A stretch of DNA of 64,000 nucleotides from Blastococcus sp. TF02A-26 (GCF_003319125.1 NZ_QOHG01000001.1:62001-126000); one strand, 5' to 3'. Counted from the first letter of the stretch, positions 1-10,332 are shown. Numbers and translations: made by a program. The notes: a model not told the origin generated them from the letters alone.

Positions 1-217
1 TGCGCTTGGTGACCGCTGCCTCCTCGATGGTCTCCTCGGAGCCACCGAGGGCGGCCCAGATGTCGGACCAGCCGACGCCGCGCGAGCCGATCGCCACCGA
101 CGCGGCGAAGAGCAGCGCGAGGACCGCCAGGACCACGACCAGCCAGAGGAACCGGACCGACCCCGGACGTCGCCGCGGGGCGACGTCCGGGGTCGGGACG
201 GGGTGGACCGAGGTCAC
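1..217 (-). CDS. FecCD-family iron-siderophore ABC transporter permease (N-terminal part only)
   Basis: The gene runs off the left edge; only the first 72 codons are visible. The conceptual product begins with a short basic, proline-rich cytoplasmic stretch, then one strong membrane segment (about residues 22-43). The following 'GSRGVGWSDIWAAL' is typical of the region after helix 1 in FecCD permeases, where a short loop leads into the variable domain. I placed the start at a GTG (215-217), 37 bases after the stop of the binding-protein gene; no convincing ribosome site decides it. The position directly downstream of a siderophore-binding lipoprotein and its iron box makes an iron-siderophore import permease the likely role. 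The family assignment rests on this context and the N-terminus only. Confidence 0.72.
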   Translation of the reverse strand, partial: MTSVHPVPTPDVAPRRRPGSVRFLWLVVVLAVLALLFAASVAIGSRGVGWSDIWAALGGSEETIEEAAVTKR

Positions 218-254
218 GGGGGAGTGACCGCGGTGCCGGTGGGGGAGCCGATCG

Positions 255-1274
255 TCACGAGGCCGGGGAGCCGGCCTTGTCGGCGGCCTCGGCCAGCATG
301 CTCACGTAGTCCTCGAGCACCCAGGAGATCGCCAGCGGGGTCGGGTTGGCCGCCGTGCCCAGCGGGGTGTCGGGCAGCAGCACGATGGCACCATTGGCCA
401 CGGCCGGCATCCGCGACAGCAGCGGGTCGGCGCTGAGCGCGTCGACGAGCTCCTGGTCGCCGTAGGTCACGATGACCTCGACGTCGTCGAGGGTGTCGAT
501 CTGCTCGGCGCTGATCGTGCCGGAGAACTGCTCCTCGTCGGTGGAGGCGTCCGCGACGCTCGGCGGGGTGGCCAGGCCGAGGTCCTCGAAGAAGGCGGCC
601 CGGGTGTCGAAGGGTGTGTAGTAGCTGACCTCGCTGAGGTCCGTGGTGTCCACGTGGGTCAGGAACATCGTGTTCCGCCCCTCGAGCTGCGGGAACTCGC
701 CGACCGTCTCGGCCATCTCCTGCTCGAGGTCGGCGACGAGCTGCTCGCCCTCCTCGGCCATGCCCATTCCGGCGGCGTTGATCTCGATCATCTCGCGCCA
801 CGGGGTCGCCCAGGGCGCCTCGGGGAAGGCGATGGTCGGCGCGATCTCGCTGAGGGTCTCGTAGTCCTCCTCGGTGAGACCGGAGTAGCCGGCGAGGATG
901 ACGTCGGGCTCGGTGTCGGCGACGGCCTCGAAGTCGATGCCGTCGGTCTCGTCGAACAGCACCGGCGTCTCGGCGTCGAGCTCCTCGAGCCGCTCGGAGA
1001 CCCAGGGGAGCAGGCCGTCGCCGTCGTCGTCACCGAAGTTGGCCGCGGCCATGCCGACGGGGACGACGCCGAGGGCCAGCGGCACCTCGTGGTTGGCCCA
1101 GGCGACCGTGGCGACCCGCTCGGGCTTCCCCTCGATCGTCGTCGTGCCGAACGCGTGCTCGACGGTGAAGCTGTCGCCGCTCGCGCTGTCGTCGGAGTCG
1201 TCGCCGCAGGCGGCGAGGCCGCCGACGAGGAGCGCGGCGGTGGTCAGGGCGGCCAGTCGCGAGGCGCGGCGCAT
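255..1274 (-). CDS. Iron-siderophore ABC transporter substrate-binding lipoprotein
   Basis: This 339-residue protein has a lipoprotein signal: a basic start, a hydrophobic run and a lipobox ending LAAC near residue 22, then an acidic Ser/Asp linker. The mature part reads as a type III periplasmic binding protein (TroA/FepB-like): an early 'FGTTTIEGKPERVATV' strand, 'EVPLALGVVPVG', and 'PDVILAGYSGLTEEDYETL' in the first lobe. Such proteins capture ferric siderophores outside the membrane and pass them to FecCD permeases. It starts with ATG and is followed by a FecCD permease gene on the same strand. A DtxR/IdeR-like box lies about 40 bases upstream, so iron repression is likely. The exact siderophore cannot be told from sequence. 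Confidence 0.9.
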   Translation of the reverse strand: MRRASRLAALTTAALLVGGLAACGDDSDDSASGDSFTVEHAFGTTTIEGKPERVATVAWANHEVPLALGVVPVGMAAANFGDDDGDGLLPWVSERLEELDAETPVLFDETDGIDFEAVADTEPDVILAGYSGLTEEDYETLSEIAPTIAFPEAPWATPWREMIEINAAGMGMAEEGEQLVADLEQEMAETVGEFPQLEGRNTMFLTHVDTTDLSEVSYYTPFDTRAAFFEDLGLATPPSVADASTDEEQFSGTISAEQIDTLDDVEVIVTYGDQELVDALSADPLLSRMPAVANGAIVLLPDTPLGTAANPTPLAISWVLEDYVSMLAEAADKAGSPAS

Positions 1275-1310
1275 GGTGTCCTTCCGGTCGGGGGTGCCTC
1301 GGCGAGAGTG

Positions 1311-1329
1311 CCAGGTGAGGCTTGCCTTA
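1311..1329 (-). promoter_or_regulatory. DtxR/IdeR-like iron box upstream of the siderophore transporter
   Basis: The top strand reads CCAGGTGAGGCTTGCCTTA, which agrees with the IdeR consensus TTAGGTTAGGCTAACCTAA at 13 of 19 positions and keeps the AGG...CCT dyad. It sits 37 bases before the ATG of the binding-protein gene, where a repressor would cover the promoter. Iron-bound DtxR/IdeR normally represses siderophore uptake genes in actinobacteria. This is inferred from pattern and position. Confidence 0.65.
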
Positions 1330-1394
1330 CCGAACTTAGGGTGTCCTTGCCACTTCGTTGGTCACGATCGCGTCACGGTTGCCGAGACGGCGTC

Positions 1395-2270
1395 TCATCG
1401 CGCGCCGGGCCGGGCCACGGCGGTGGCCGCGAGTGCCAGCCCGGCGTCCAGCAGCCCGGCGGGGGTGGGCTGCTCGTCGGCCAACCACGCGGCCAGCAGG
1501 CCGGCGGTGAAGGCGTCGCCCGCCCCGGTGGTGTCGACGACCTCGGTGGGCAGTGCCGGCCGGTGCACGAGGACGTCCCCGGAGCACCACAGCGCACCCT
1601 CGGCGCCGAGGGTGACCGCCACGGCCGGGTGGCGGGCGGCCAGCGCCCGCGCAGCGTCGGCGACGTCCGCGCAGCCGGTCAGCAGGCGGGCCTCGTCGGC
1701 GTTGGGCAGCACCAGCGTCACGCCGGCGGTGTCGGCCAGCCACCGGTCGACGCCGTAGGCGGTCAGCGGTCCGGTGGAGGCCGGGTCCAGCGAGGTGGTG
1801 GCGCCGGCTGCCGCGGCGGACGCCAGGGCGGCCAGGCCGGCGGGTCGCGGACGGGGGTCCAGCAACGTGTAGCCGGAGAGGTGGAGGTGCTCGCCGGACG
1901 CCGGCGCCGGCACGTCCCCGGGCGCGAGGTCGAGGTTGGCCCCGCGGTCGGCGAGCATGCTGCGTTGCCCGCCGGGCTCGACCAGGCTCACGATCGTGCC
2001 CGTGGCCGCGGCCGGGACGACCCGGACGGCCAGGTCCACCCCCGCTGCGGTGAGCTCACCGAGCAGGGCGGAGCCTGCGGCGTCGGCACCGATGCAGCCG
2101 GCGAAGGTCACCGGCACGCCCAGGCGCCCGAGGTGGACGGCGACGTTGGCCCCCGCCCCGCCGCCGCGCGTCCGGATGCTCGCCGGGCGGTCCGACCCGG
2201 GTGCGGGCTCCCCGGAGAGGACGGCGACGACGTCGGTGGCGAGGTCGCCGACGACCAGGACCGGCCGCAC
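1395..2270 (-). CDS. psuK: PfkB-family sugar kinase, probable pseudouridine kinase
   Basis: The 291-residue product is a ribokinase/PfkB-family kinase. It has the N-terminal substrate-binding signature GGGAGAN at residues 36-42 and the ATP-site motif TTGAGDAF with the catalytic Asp near residue 252. The likely start is a GTG whose first codon lies five bases after the stop of psuG, in the same operon. Pseudouridine kinase phosphorylates pseudouridine to its 5'-phosphate, which PsuG then cleaves. The PfkB fold alone would allow ribokinase, fructokinase or adenosine kinase; the specific call depends on the psuG neighbour. No nucleoside transporter is visible beside it. Confidence 0.85.
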   Translation of the reverse strand: MRPVLVVGDLATDVVAVLSGEPAPGSDRPASIRTRGGGAGANVAVHLGRLGVPVTFAGCIGADAAGSALLGELTAAGVDLAVRVVPAAATGTIVSLVEPGGQRSMLADRGANLDLAPGDVPAPASGEHLHLSGYTLLDPRPRPAGLAALASAAAAGATTSLDPASTGPLTAYGVDRWLADTAGVTLVLPNADEARLLTGCADVADAARALAARHPAVAVTLGAEGALWCSGDVLVHRPALPTEVVDTTGAGDAFTAGLLAAWLADEQPTPAGLLDAGLALAATAVARPGAR

Positions 2271-2275
2271 CGCGC

Positions 2276-3205
2276 TCAGCCGGGGAGCGCGGCCAGCGCG
2301 GCCGCGATCCGGCCGGCCAGCTCGGCGTTGCGGAGTACCAACCTCACGTTGACCTCGAGGGTCGCGCCCTCGCTGGCCCGGTGCAGGTGGTCGAGCACGA
2401 ACGGGGTCACGTCCTTGCCGCGCACGCCCGCGGCGTCCGCGGCGGCGAGCGCGTCGGCGATGACCCGGTCGTGCAGGTCGGCGTCGAGCTGCTGGTCGAC
2501 CGGCAGCGGGTTGGCGACGACGACCGCACCCGGGGCCAGCGCGCGGCGGGCGGCGAGGACGGCGGCGGCCTGCTCGGCGTCCTCGACCGACCAGTCCAGC
2601 GGCGAGCCGGAGTCGGCCACGTAGAAGCCGGGGAAGGTGCGGGTGCGGTACCCGATCACGGTCACCGACAGGCTCTCCAGCCGCTCGAGGGTGGCCGGGA
2701 CGTCGAGGATCGACTTCACCCCGGCGCACACGACCGCCAGCGACGTCCGCGACAGCGCGGTGAGGTCGGCGGACTCGTCGAACGTGTCCACCGACTGGCG
2801 GTGGACCCCACCGAGGCCGCCGGTGGCGAACAGCCGGATGCCCGCCCGCTCGGCCAGCAACGCGGTGCTGGACACGGTGGTGGCCCCGGACAGGCGGAGG
2901 GCGGCGGCCACCGGCAGGTCACGGATGCCGAGCTTGGCGAGGTCGGGGTCGGCGCAGACGCGGTCGACCTGGGCGGGGGTCAGCCCGACGTGGGGGACGC
3001 CGTCCAGCACCGCGATCGTCGCCGGCACGGCACCGCCTGCCCGGACCGCGTCCTCGACCTCGTCGGCCGCGGCCCGGTTGTCGGGGCGGGGGAGGCCGTG
3101 GGCGAGCAGGGTGCTCTCCAGGGCGACGACGGGCGCGCCGGAGGCGAGGGCGTCGGCCACCTCGGTCGAGAGCTGCAGTGCGGGCGAGGGGGGTGCGGCA
3201 GTCAC
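2276..3205 (-). CDS. psuG: Pseudouridine-5'-phosphate glycosidase
   Basis: The protein of about 309 residues matches the family length (E. coli PsuG is about 312). Visible conserved blocks are VALESTLLAHGLP with Glu30, a likely catalytic acid, LAKLGIRDLP and CAGVKSILDVPATLE with the conserved lysines, and GGLGGVHR. The enzyme cleaves the C-C glycosidic bond of pseudouridine 5'-phosphate to uracil and ribose 5-phosphate in the cytoplasm. I chose the GTG at 3205 because family similarity begins just after it. It is the first gene of the psuG-psuK operon and is read divergently from the DUF3039 gene, with a 67-base gap. Confidence 0.93.
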   Translation of the reverse strand: MTAAPPSPALQLSTEVADALASGAPVVALESTLLAHGLPRPDNRAAADEVEDAVRAGGAVPATIAVLDGVPHVGLTPAQVDRVCADPDLAKLGIRDLPVAAALRLSGATTVSSTALLAERAGIRLFATGGLGGVHRQSVDTFDESADLTALSRTSLAVVCAGVKSILDVPATLERLESLSVTVIGYRTRTFPGFYVADSGSPLDWSVEDAEQAAAVLAARRALAPGAVVVANPLPVDQQLDADLHDRVIADALAAADAAGVRGKDVTPFVLDHLHRASEGATLEVNVRLVLRNAELAGRIAAALAALPG

Positions 3206-3272
3206 CCTGTCATCATGGACGTCGGTGTCCGGTCGTCCGGACGAGCCCCGTCCCCGATCCAGGGAGTAGCAC

Positions 3273-3500
3273 GTGAGCAGCAGCGACGTCCTCGAGAAGC
3301 CCGACGTCCGCGAGGGCGACACCGGGAACGCCAACGAGGTCTTCCACTACGTGCGGAAGAACAAGATCGCGGAGAGCGCGGTCATGGGGACGATGGTCGA
3401 GGCGCTGTGCGGCGAGGTCTTCCCGGTGACCAAGAGCCCCAAGCCCGGCAGCCCGGTCTGCCCGGCCTGCAAGGAGATCTACGAGCAGCTCAAGAAGTAG
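3273..3500 (+). CDS. DUF3039 family small zinc-site protein
   Basis: This 75-residue protein starts at a GTG. It contains His25, Cys46, Cys63 and Cys66 (the last two as a CPAC knuckle), a plausible zinc site, and the conserved sequence FHYVRKNKIAES. This matches DUF3039, found almost only in actinobacteria and of unknown function. It is a single gene, divergent from psuG and convergent with the YihY gene. A palindromic repeat begins immediately after its stop codon and may serve as its terminator. Confidence 0.85.
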   Translation: MSSSDVLEKPDVREGDTGNANEVFHYVRKNKIAESAVMGTMVEALCGEVFPVTKSPKPGSPVCPACKEIYEQLKK

Positions 3501-3501
3501 G

Positions 3502-3546
3502 AGGACCCCCTCGCCCCCCACCGCTCGCGAGCTCGCGGCGGGCCCC
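3502..3546 (+). repeat. Palindromic GC-rich repeat element, copy 1 (intergenic)
   Basis: The 45 bases from AGGACCCCC to GGGCCCC directly follow the DUF3039 stop. By my hand alignment they differ at about 6 positions from the copy embedded in the HNH gene near 44.5 kb (minus strand). The core contains overlapping inverted repeats around CGCGAGCTCGCG. Here it lies between two convergent genes, so it could act as a transcription terminator for both. Confidence 0.7.
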
Positions 3547-3619
3547 GGCGGGTGCGACGGCGAGGCTCCGCGCAGGTCGGGACGGCACGTGGCCGCGGTG
3601 TCGTCCGGAGGACGACGGA

Positions 3620-4687
3620 TCACAGAGTGTCGAGGCGGCGGGCGCGCTCGAGCTTCTCCGCCCGGCGCCGTTGCCGCCGCTTCTCGTGCCGGCGCAGCGG
3701 TGCGGGCCAGCGCTCCTGGACCGTCGCGTTGAGCTCGGCGCCCAGCAGGATCGCCATGCCGAAGAAGAAGCAGAACAGCAGCACCGCGATCGGGGTGGCC
3801 AGCGCGCCGTAGGGCAGCGCCGTGACCAGGATGTCGGCGATGTAGACCCGCAGCAGCGTCGCGGCCACGGAGAAGAAGGCGATCGCCAGGAGCGTGCCGG
3901 GCAGGTGCCGCCGCCACGGCAGCCGGCGCGGCAGGATCACGTGGTAGAAGCTCGTGAGCCCCAGGACCAGCCCGATCAGCACGATGGGCCCGTAGACGGC
4001 GTTCACGAGCACGGCCGCCGTGCCCTGCCAGTCGGGCGGGAAGAGGTCGACGAGCAGTCCGGGCCCGAGCACGAGCAACGGCAGGGTCAGCACCGCCAGG
4101 AGCAGTCCGACGACGAACAGCCACAGCGCCATGAGCCGGGTGGCGATCGGGCCGCGGACGTCGCGCTGGCCGTAGGCGATGACGATCGTGTTCATGAACG
4201 TCGCGGTCGCCGACGAGCCCGCCCAGAGGGTGAGCAGGAAGCCCAGGCTCACGACGTCCAGGCGGCCCGAGCCGAGGATGTCGGCCAGCGTCGGGCGGAC
4301 GAGGTCGTCGACGACGTCGGCGGTCAGCGCGTTGGCCGAGGCGTCGACCAGCTGGTCCTCGATGCGGGTGACCGAGTCGCCGCCGATCCAGTCGCCGAGG
4401 TAGCCCAGCGACCCGAGCAGCGCGATCAGCAGGGGCGGGATCGCGAGGACCTGCCAGAACGCCGCCTCGCCCGACAGCCCGAGGATCCGGTCCGACCAGG
4501 CCTTGGCGACCGTGCGGCCCAGCAGCTGGAACGGCACCCGGACCGGCGCCGTCCAGCGGGCGCCACCCTCCCGTCCGCGGCCGGAGGCGGTGCTGCCACC
4601 GGCCTCCGGCCCGAACCCCACGGCCGCCGGGGCGGGGAGGGGCTCGCCGGCGCGGGCGGGGGGTCCCCCGGGCAGCACGGCGCTCAC
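3620..4687 (-). CDS. YihY/virulence factor BrkB family membrane protein
   Basis: The product is about 355 residues with roughly six membrane segments after a 60-residue cytoplasmic lead and a basic tail (RRHEKRRQRRRAEK). Typical family features are the early 'AFWQVLAIPPLLIALLGSLGYLG' region, 'LLTLWAGSSATATFMNTIVIAYG', and the last helix followed by 'FFFGMAILLGAELNATVQ'. YihY proteins were once thought to be RNase BN; their function is not established. I put the start at the GTG at 4687, the first start that leaves the conserved part intact. It is convergent with DUF3039 and downstream of the VanW-domain gene on the same strand. Confidence 0.87.
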   Translation of the reverse strand: MSAVLPGGPPARAGEPLPAPAAVGFGPEAGGSTASGRGREGGARWTAPVRVPFQLLGRTVAKAWSDRILGLSGEAAFWQVLAIPPLLIALLGSLGYLGDWIGGDSVTRIEDQLVDASANALTADVVDDLVRPTLADILGSGRLDVVSLGFLLTLWAGSSATATFMNTIVIAYGQRDVRGPIATRLMALWLFVVGLLLAVLTLPLLVLGPGLLVDLFPPDWQGTAAVLVNAVYGPIVLIGLVLGLTSFYHVILPRRLPWRRHLPGTLLAIAFFSVAATLLRVYIADILVTALPYGALATPIAVLLFCFFFGMAILLGAELNATVQERWPAPLRRHEKRRQRRRAEKLERARRLDTL

Positions 4688-4769
4688 CGGCCCAGTGTGC
4701 ACGTCGGCGCTGGTCCGGGCGGGACGGCGAGGGTGTCGTCGGGCACGCCGCCGTCCGCCGGCGCCGGGC

Positions 4770-7148
4770 TCAGCCGGCCCGGCGCCCACCCGGACGGCGT
4801 CCCGCCGGCCCGGTCCCCGGAGCGGGAGCGGGCGCCGGCGGGGGTGCGGCGGGGTCGGCGGGCACCGGCACGCACGTGATCACGGCCTCCGCCGCGTAGG
4901 ACGTGCGGAAGGTCTCCCGGCGGATCTCCGCGCCGGTCTGCAGGTCCCGGAAGATCCGCGTCACGGTGACGTCGAAGCCGCGGACGCCGGACTGGGCGAT
5001 GCAGGTGCCGTCGTCCGGGCGCTCGAGCACGGCCGGCTCGCGGAAGTTGGTCCGCGGCCCCTCGACGGCCTCGATCTCGTACCGCTTGGTCCCGTAGAAG
5101 GTGACCGTGAGCGATCCGCCGCCACCGGAGCGCGGCGCCCAGGCGGTGTCGACGTAGACGGCGGTGTCGGAGTCGTTGCGCCACTGGAGGTCGATCTGAC
5201 CCTCGTAGACGGTCGCCTCGCGGCCGGCGGGGTAGCGGCTGATGTAGAAGCTGTGCGGCTTGTGGAAGACGTCCTCGAGCCCGGCGAAGAAGACGGCGTT
5301 GAACATCGTGGTGGCGAACTGGCTGATGCCACCGCCGACCGCCGTGGACAACCGGCCGCCGCTGATGACGTTCGCGGGCACGTACCCCTGGGCGGTGCCG
5401 CGCGGGCCGGTGAAGGTGTTGAGGCTGAACGTCTCGCCCGGCATGACCAGGGCGCCGTCGACCTCCTCGGCGACCACGCGGATGTTCGTGCCGCTGGCGG
5501 AGTTGGTCGTCGTGGTGGTGAAGGTGCTGATCTCCTCGCGGACGCCGAGGCCCTGGGCCTCCTCCGTGGTGAGCTCGGCCGGCACCGGGCCCAGCTCGGC
5601 GGTGATCGCGCGCGGGGCGGGCTGGGGGAGGACGTCGAGCAGCTGGGTGGCCAGCGCCGCGGGGTCGATCCCGGTGCCGTCCACCGACGGGACGACCTGG
5701 ACCGCCCCGCCGACGAGCTCGAAGCGGGCGTCCTGGGCGGGGGTGCCGAAGGCCGTGACGTCGTCGCCCATGGCCTCGGCGAGCAGTGCGGGATCGATGC
5801 CCGCCACCAGCTCGCCGTCGTCCCGGGGGCTGAAGGTGAGCGAGGCGGCGATGGCCTCGACGGGGATCTCGACCGTGGTGCTGCCGTCGGAGCTGCTGAC
5901 GGTGACCGGTGCGGCCAGGCCCGGCGTGACGACCTCGTCCAGGACGCGCTGGGCCTCCTGGACGTCCACCCGCGCCTCGGCCTCCTCGACCGGCAGCTCG
6001 ATGGGCTGCGCGGGGTCGCCACCGGAGGCGAGGGCCGCGGTGACGGCCTCGGCGGCGCCCTCGCGGTCCAGCTCCCGGCCGACCTCGGCCTGGACGAGGG
6101 TGGCGGAGGTGCCGTCGATCGCGATCGTCGCGTCGACCGGCGGGCGGTCCACCTCGGCGGCGATGGTGTCGATCTGCGCGGCGAGCGCGGTCTCGTCCCC
6201 GCCGATGACCGGCTCCACCTCGCGGTCGGTGAAGAAGCTGGTGACCCGTGTCCAGGGGTTGAGCGGCTGGCCGGAGGCGGCGTCCACGGTGGCGTCGACG
6301 TCGAGGGTGATGCCGGCGGCCGCCGGGGCGAGCGGGAAGTTCTCGTCGGCGGCGACCACGGTGTGGTCGGCGGCGACCCGGGGGGCCAGTTCGCGCTCCA
6401 GGGTGGCGGCCGCCTCGTCGGGGGAGAGACCGCCGACGTCGATCCCGGCGATCACGGTGTTGCGCGGGACGTCGTCGCCGGCGACGAGCAGGTCGACGCC
6501 GTAGGCGCCGCCCAGGACGACGACCGCGGCCGCCGGGACGAGCACCGCCGGGCGTCGCCACCACGCGCGCGGGGCGGCCGGGGGCAGGTCGTCGGATCCG
6601 TGGTCACCGGGACCACGGTCGCCCGGGCCACGGTCCCCCGGGCCACGGTCGTCCGGTCCGTCGGTGCGGGGACCCGCGGGGTTCGGGGCCGGCGGAGCCG
6701 GGGTGATCGCGGCCGTCTCGTCCAGCTCGGCCGACGGGGTCGCCGCGCCGGTCACCGCGGGGGAGGTGGCGGTCACCGGAGGAGGAGGCATCTGACCCGG
6801 CGCCTGGCCGGGGGCGAAGCGGATGTCGGCGGTCTGGTCCCAGTCGTGCTCGGCCGCCGCGGGCGGGACCGACTCGGTGGTGACCGGTCCGCGGTCACGG
6901 GGGACCGGACGGGTGTCGTCGGAGAGCGGCTCCGGAGCCGGCTCCACCACGGTGGTCTGCTCGGCGGCGGGCGCCACGGCCGGCGACCCGGCTGGCGGGA
7001 CCTCCTCGACCGGGGACCCCACGTCCGGGGAATCCGCAGCGGGGGTCGGGTCGGCGGGGGCCTCCGCGGCGGGCGGCGCGTCCTCCGGGCCGGGGACGGG
7101 ATCCCCCAGCCGGGCGGTCTCGTCGGAGGTCACGGGGTGCTGGGGCAT
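4770..7148 (-). CDS. VanW-domain protein with peptidoglycan-binding-type repeats
   Basis: This large protein has about 792 residues. The start at 7148 is set by a GAGGA ribosome site seven bases upstream. The first 190 residues are Pro/Ala/Asp-rich and probably disordered and cytoplasmic, followed by one membrane segment (PAAAVVVLGGAYGVDLLVAG). The outer part starts with 'NTVIAGIDVGGLSPDEAAATL', typical of the PG_binding_4/YoaR modules that precede VanW domains. The C-terminal third is the VanW domain ('NIRVVAEEVDGALVMPGETFS', 'VGGGISQFATTMFNA'). VanW proteins sit in the cell envelope; their biochemical role is unknown, though the name comes from a vancomycin-resistance cluster. It is a single gene upstream of YihY. 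Confidence 0.87.
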   Translation of the reverse strand: MPQHPVTSDETARLGDPVPGPEDAPPAAEAPADPTPAADSPDVGSPVEEVPPAGSPAVAPAAEQTTVVEPAPEPLSDDTRPVPRDRGPVTTESVPPAAAEHDWDQTADIRFAPGQAPGQMPPPPVTATSPAVTGAATPSAELDETAAITPAPPAPNPAGPRTDGPDDRGPGDRGPGDRGPGDHGSDDLPPAAPRAWWRRPAVLVPAAAVVVLGGAYGVDLLVAGDDVPRNTVIAGIDVGGLSPDEAAATLERELAPRVAADHTVVAADENFPLAPAAAGITLDVDATVDAASGQPLNPWTRVTSFFTDREVEPVIGGDETALAAQIDTIAAEVDRPPVDATIAIDGTSATLVQAEVGRELDREGAAEAVTAALASGGDPAQPIELPVEEAEARVDVQEAQRVLDEVVTPGLAAPVTVSSSDGSTTVEIPVEAIAASLTFSPRDDGELVAGIDPALLAEAMGDDVTAFGTPAQDARFELVGGAVQVVPSVDGTGIDPAALATQLLDVLPQPAPRAITAELGPVPAELTTEEAQGLGVREEISTFTTTTTNSASGTNIRVVAEEVDGALVMPGETFSLNTFTGPRGTAQGYVPANVISGGRLSTAVGGGISQFATTMFNAVFFAGLEDVFHKPHSFYISRYPAGREATVYEGQIDLQWRNDSDTAVYVDTAWAPRSGGGGSLTVTFYGTKRYEIEAVEGPRTNFREPAVLERPDDGTCIAQSGVRGFDVTVTRIFRDLQTGAEIRRETFRTSYAAEAVITCVPVPADPAAPPPAPAPAPGTGPAGRRPGGRRAG
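6610..6654. repeat. Three tandem 15-base units in the VanW gene
   Basis: Three near-identical 15-base units (consensus GGGCCACGGTCGCCC on the top strand) encode a repeated acidic-basic DRGPG pentapeptide in the cytoplasmic disordered part of the VanW-domain protein. The units differ by one to three bases. Such in-frame units can vary in number by slippage without breaking the gene. Confidence 0.75.
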
Positions 7149-7306
7149 GGGGTGTTCCTCGGGTGGCCGTCGACCGGGGCTACCCGGGAACGACGGAGCC
7201 GCCGGGCCCTCGTCCGCGTCACGCGAACGGGGGACACCGGCGGCGGCGTCGGGTGAGGGCTTCATCGCTGTGCGCGACGATAGCGCCTCGATCAGTCGGG
7301 GCGGTG

Positions 7307-7516
7307 CTACTCGCCGTCGGTCTCGATGATGTCGGCGGCGATGTCACGCAGCTTGCCCTCGTACTCGCGGGCGTGGTGCCCGCAGAAGACGAGGTCGCTG
7401 CCACTGGGAAGGACGACCCGCACCTTGGCCAGGGCACCGCAACGGTCGCAGTGGAAGGGGACGACGAGGTCGTCGGCGGGGATCGTCGTCGTCAGCGTCT
7501 GGGTCATCTGGCTCAT
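7307..7516 (-). CDS. DUF7455-type small zinc-ribbon protein
   Basis: The 69-residue product has Cys23-x2-Cys26 and Cys45-Gly-His47-His48, a clear metal knuckle pattern, followed by an amphipathic tail. It matches the small DUF7455 family commonly found next to the primary sigma factor gene in actinobacteria. The ATG at 7516 is preceded by a purine-rich stretch. It lies downstream of sigA on the same strand, beyond the sigA terminator, so it probably has its own promoter. Function unknown. Confidence 0.8.
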   Translation of the reverse strand: MSQMTQTLTTTIPADDLVVPFHCDRCGALAKVRVVLPSGSDLVFCGHHAREYEGKLRDIAADIIETDGE

Positions 7517-7904
7517 CACTCGCTCTCTGCCGCACGGACCCGCGATTGCGGATCGGCCTCCTGCACAGCGCCAGGATGGCTCCCCGTGTTCCCCGGTCCG
7601 GCGGGTCGGAGAGGTGACCCGCCGTGAGACGGGGCACCCGCGACCGGTGGTGCCGGTGGGGTCCAGCAGGGACTCATGCCTGGGTGGTGCTGGTCTGTCG
7701 TCGGTCGGTCTCTGATGGGTTCCGTGCGCCGGCCTGGATCCGGCTGGTGGGTCCGCTGCTGTCTGAACATCGCCAACGCTACGCCGGATACCCGACAGGT
7801 GTGGCCGTACACCGCCGGTCCGGCACCAGAGGGTGAGATCGTGACCTCGTCGCAACAGAGGTCCCGTCCGGCAACAGTCGCCACACGGGCCCGTCACGGG
7901 AACG
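7517..7904. other. Intergenic stretch between sigA and the DUF7455 gene
   Basis: About 390 bases lie between the sigA terminator and the DUF7455 start. I see no open frame with convincing coding character, no RNA gene and no repeat here. It should hold the promoter of the DUF7455 gene, but I cannot point to a good -35/-10 pair. Confidence 0.5.
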
Positions 7905-7939
7905 ACGACGGCCCGCCCCCAGCGGGGACGGGCCGTCGT
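7905..7939 (-). terminator. Strong hairpin terminator after sigA
   Basis: ACGACGGCCCG (7905-7915) pairs perfectly with CGGGCCGTCGT (7929-7939), and four further G-C pairs lie above one bulged base. The hairpin starts 13 bases after the sigA stop on the minus strand. There is no T-run, as is usual in GC-rich actinobacteria. Confidence 0.8.
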
Positions 7940-7952
7940 TCGAGGTCCTTCG

Positions 7953-9263
<1,311 letters not shown>

Positions 9264-9436
9264 TCAGGGTTCCTTCCCGTTCTGGGTACCGTTCCCCGGG
9301 GAACCGATCGGTCCTCGGGTAGCGGCCTCGACCGTGTCGGTGTGCGCGAGATGGGGTCCCGGACCCTGCGCGGCGTTTGACCGGCGCGCGGCTGGGGGAA
9401 GCCTCTCGGCTGGTGGCGACGGGGCGGGGCTCCACC

Positions 9437-9442
9437 ATTGTA
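9437..9442 (-). promoter_or_regulatory. Possible -10 element for sigA
   Basis: On the minus strand the hexamer TACAAT (5 of 6 matches to TATAAT) occurs about 175 bases before the sigA GTG. About 17 bases further upstream, GTGGAA is a weak -35. If used, it gives a leader of roughly 165 bases. This is a pattern match only, in a region otherwise without a gene. Confidence 0.35.
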
Positions 9443-9481
9443 ACGACGCTGCGGCGCGGTTCCACCGGCTTCGTCCCGGCG

Positions 9482-9503
9482 GCCTCGCCCGGAGGGGCGA
9501 GGC
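9482..9503 (-). terminator. Hairpin downstream of ppgK
   Basis: GCCTCGCCC (9482-9490) and GGGCGAGGC (9495-9503) form a perfect 9-base stem with a GGAG loop, about 30 bases after the ppgK stop on the minus strand. It separates ppgK from the sigA promoter region. Confidence 0.6.
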
Positions 9504-9531
9504 GGCCCCCGGTGCGGCGCCGGGAGACGCC

Positions 9532-10275
<744 letters not shown>

Positions 10276-10332
10276 ACCGTCACCCTAGTGATGCCGGCCC
10301 GGGGCGGCCGCGTACTGAGGCAGGATCGGCCC

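Noticed and set aside
2201-4879. Plus-strand frame of nearly 900 codons over psuG and the YihY gene
   Set aside because: It is antisense to recognised genes and made of Arg/Gly/Asp-rich low-complexity sequence.
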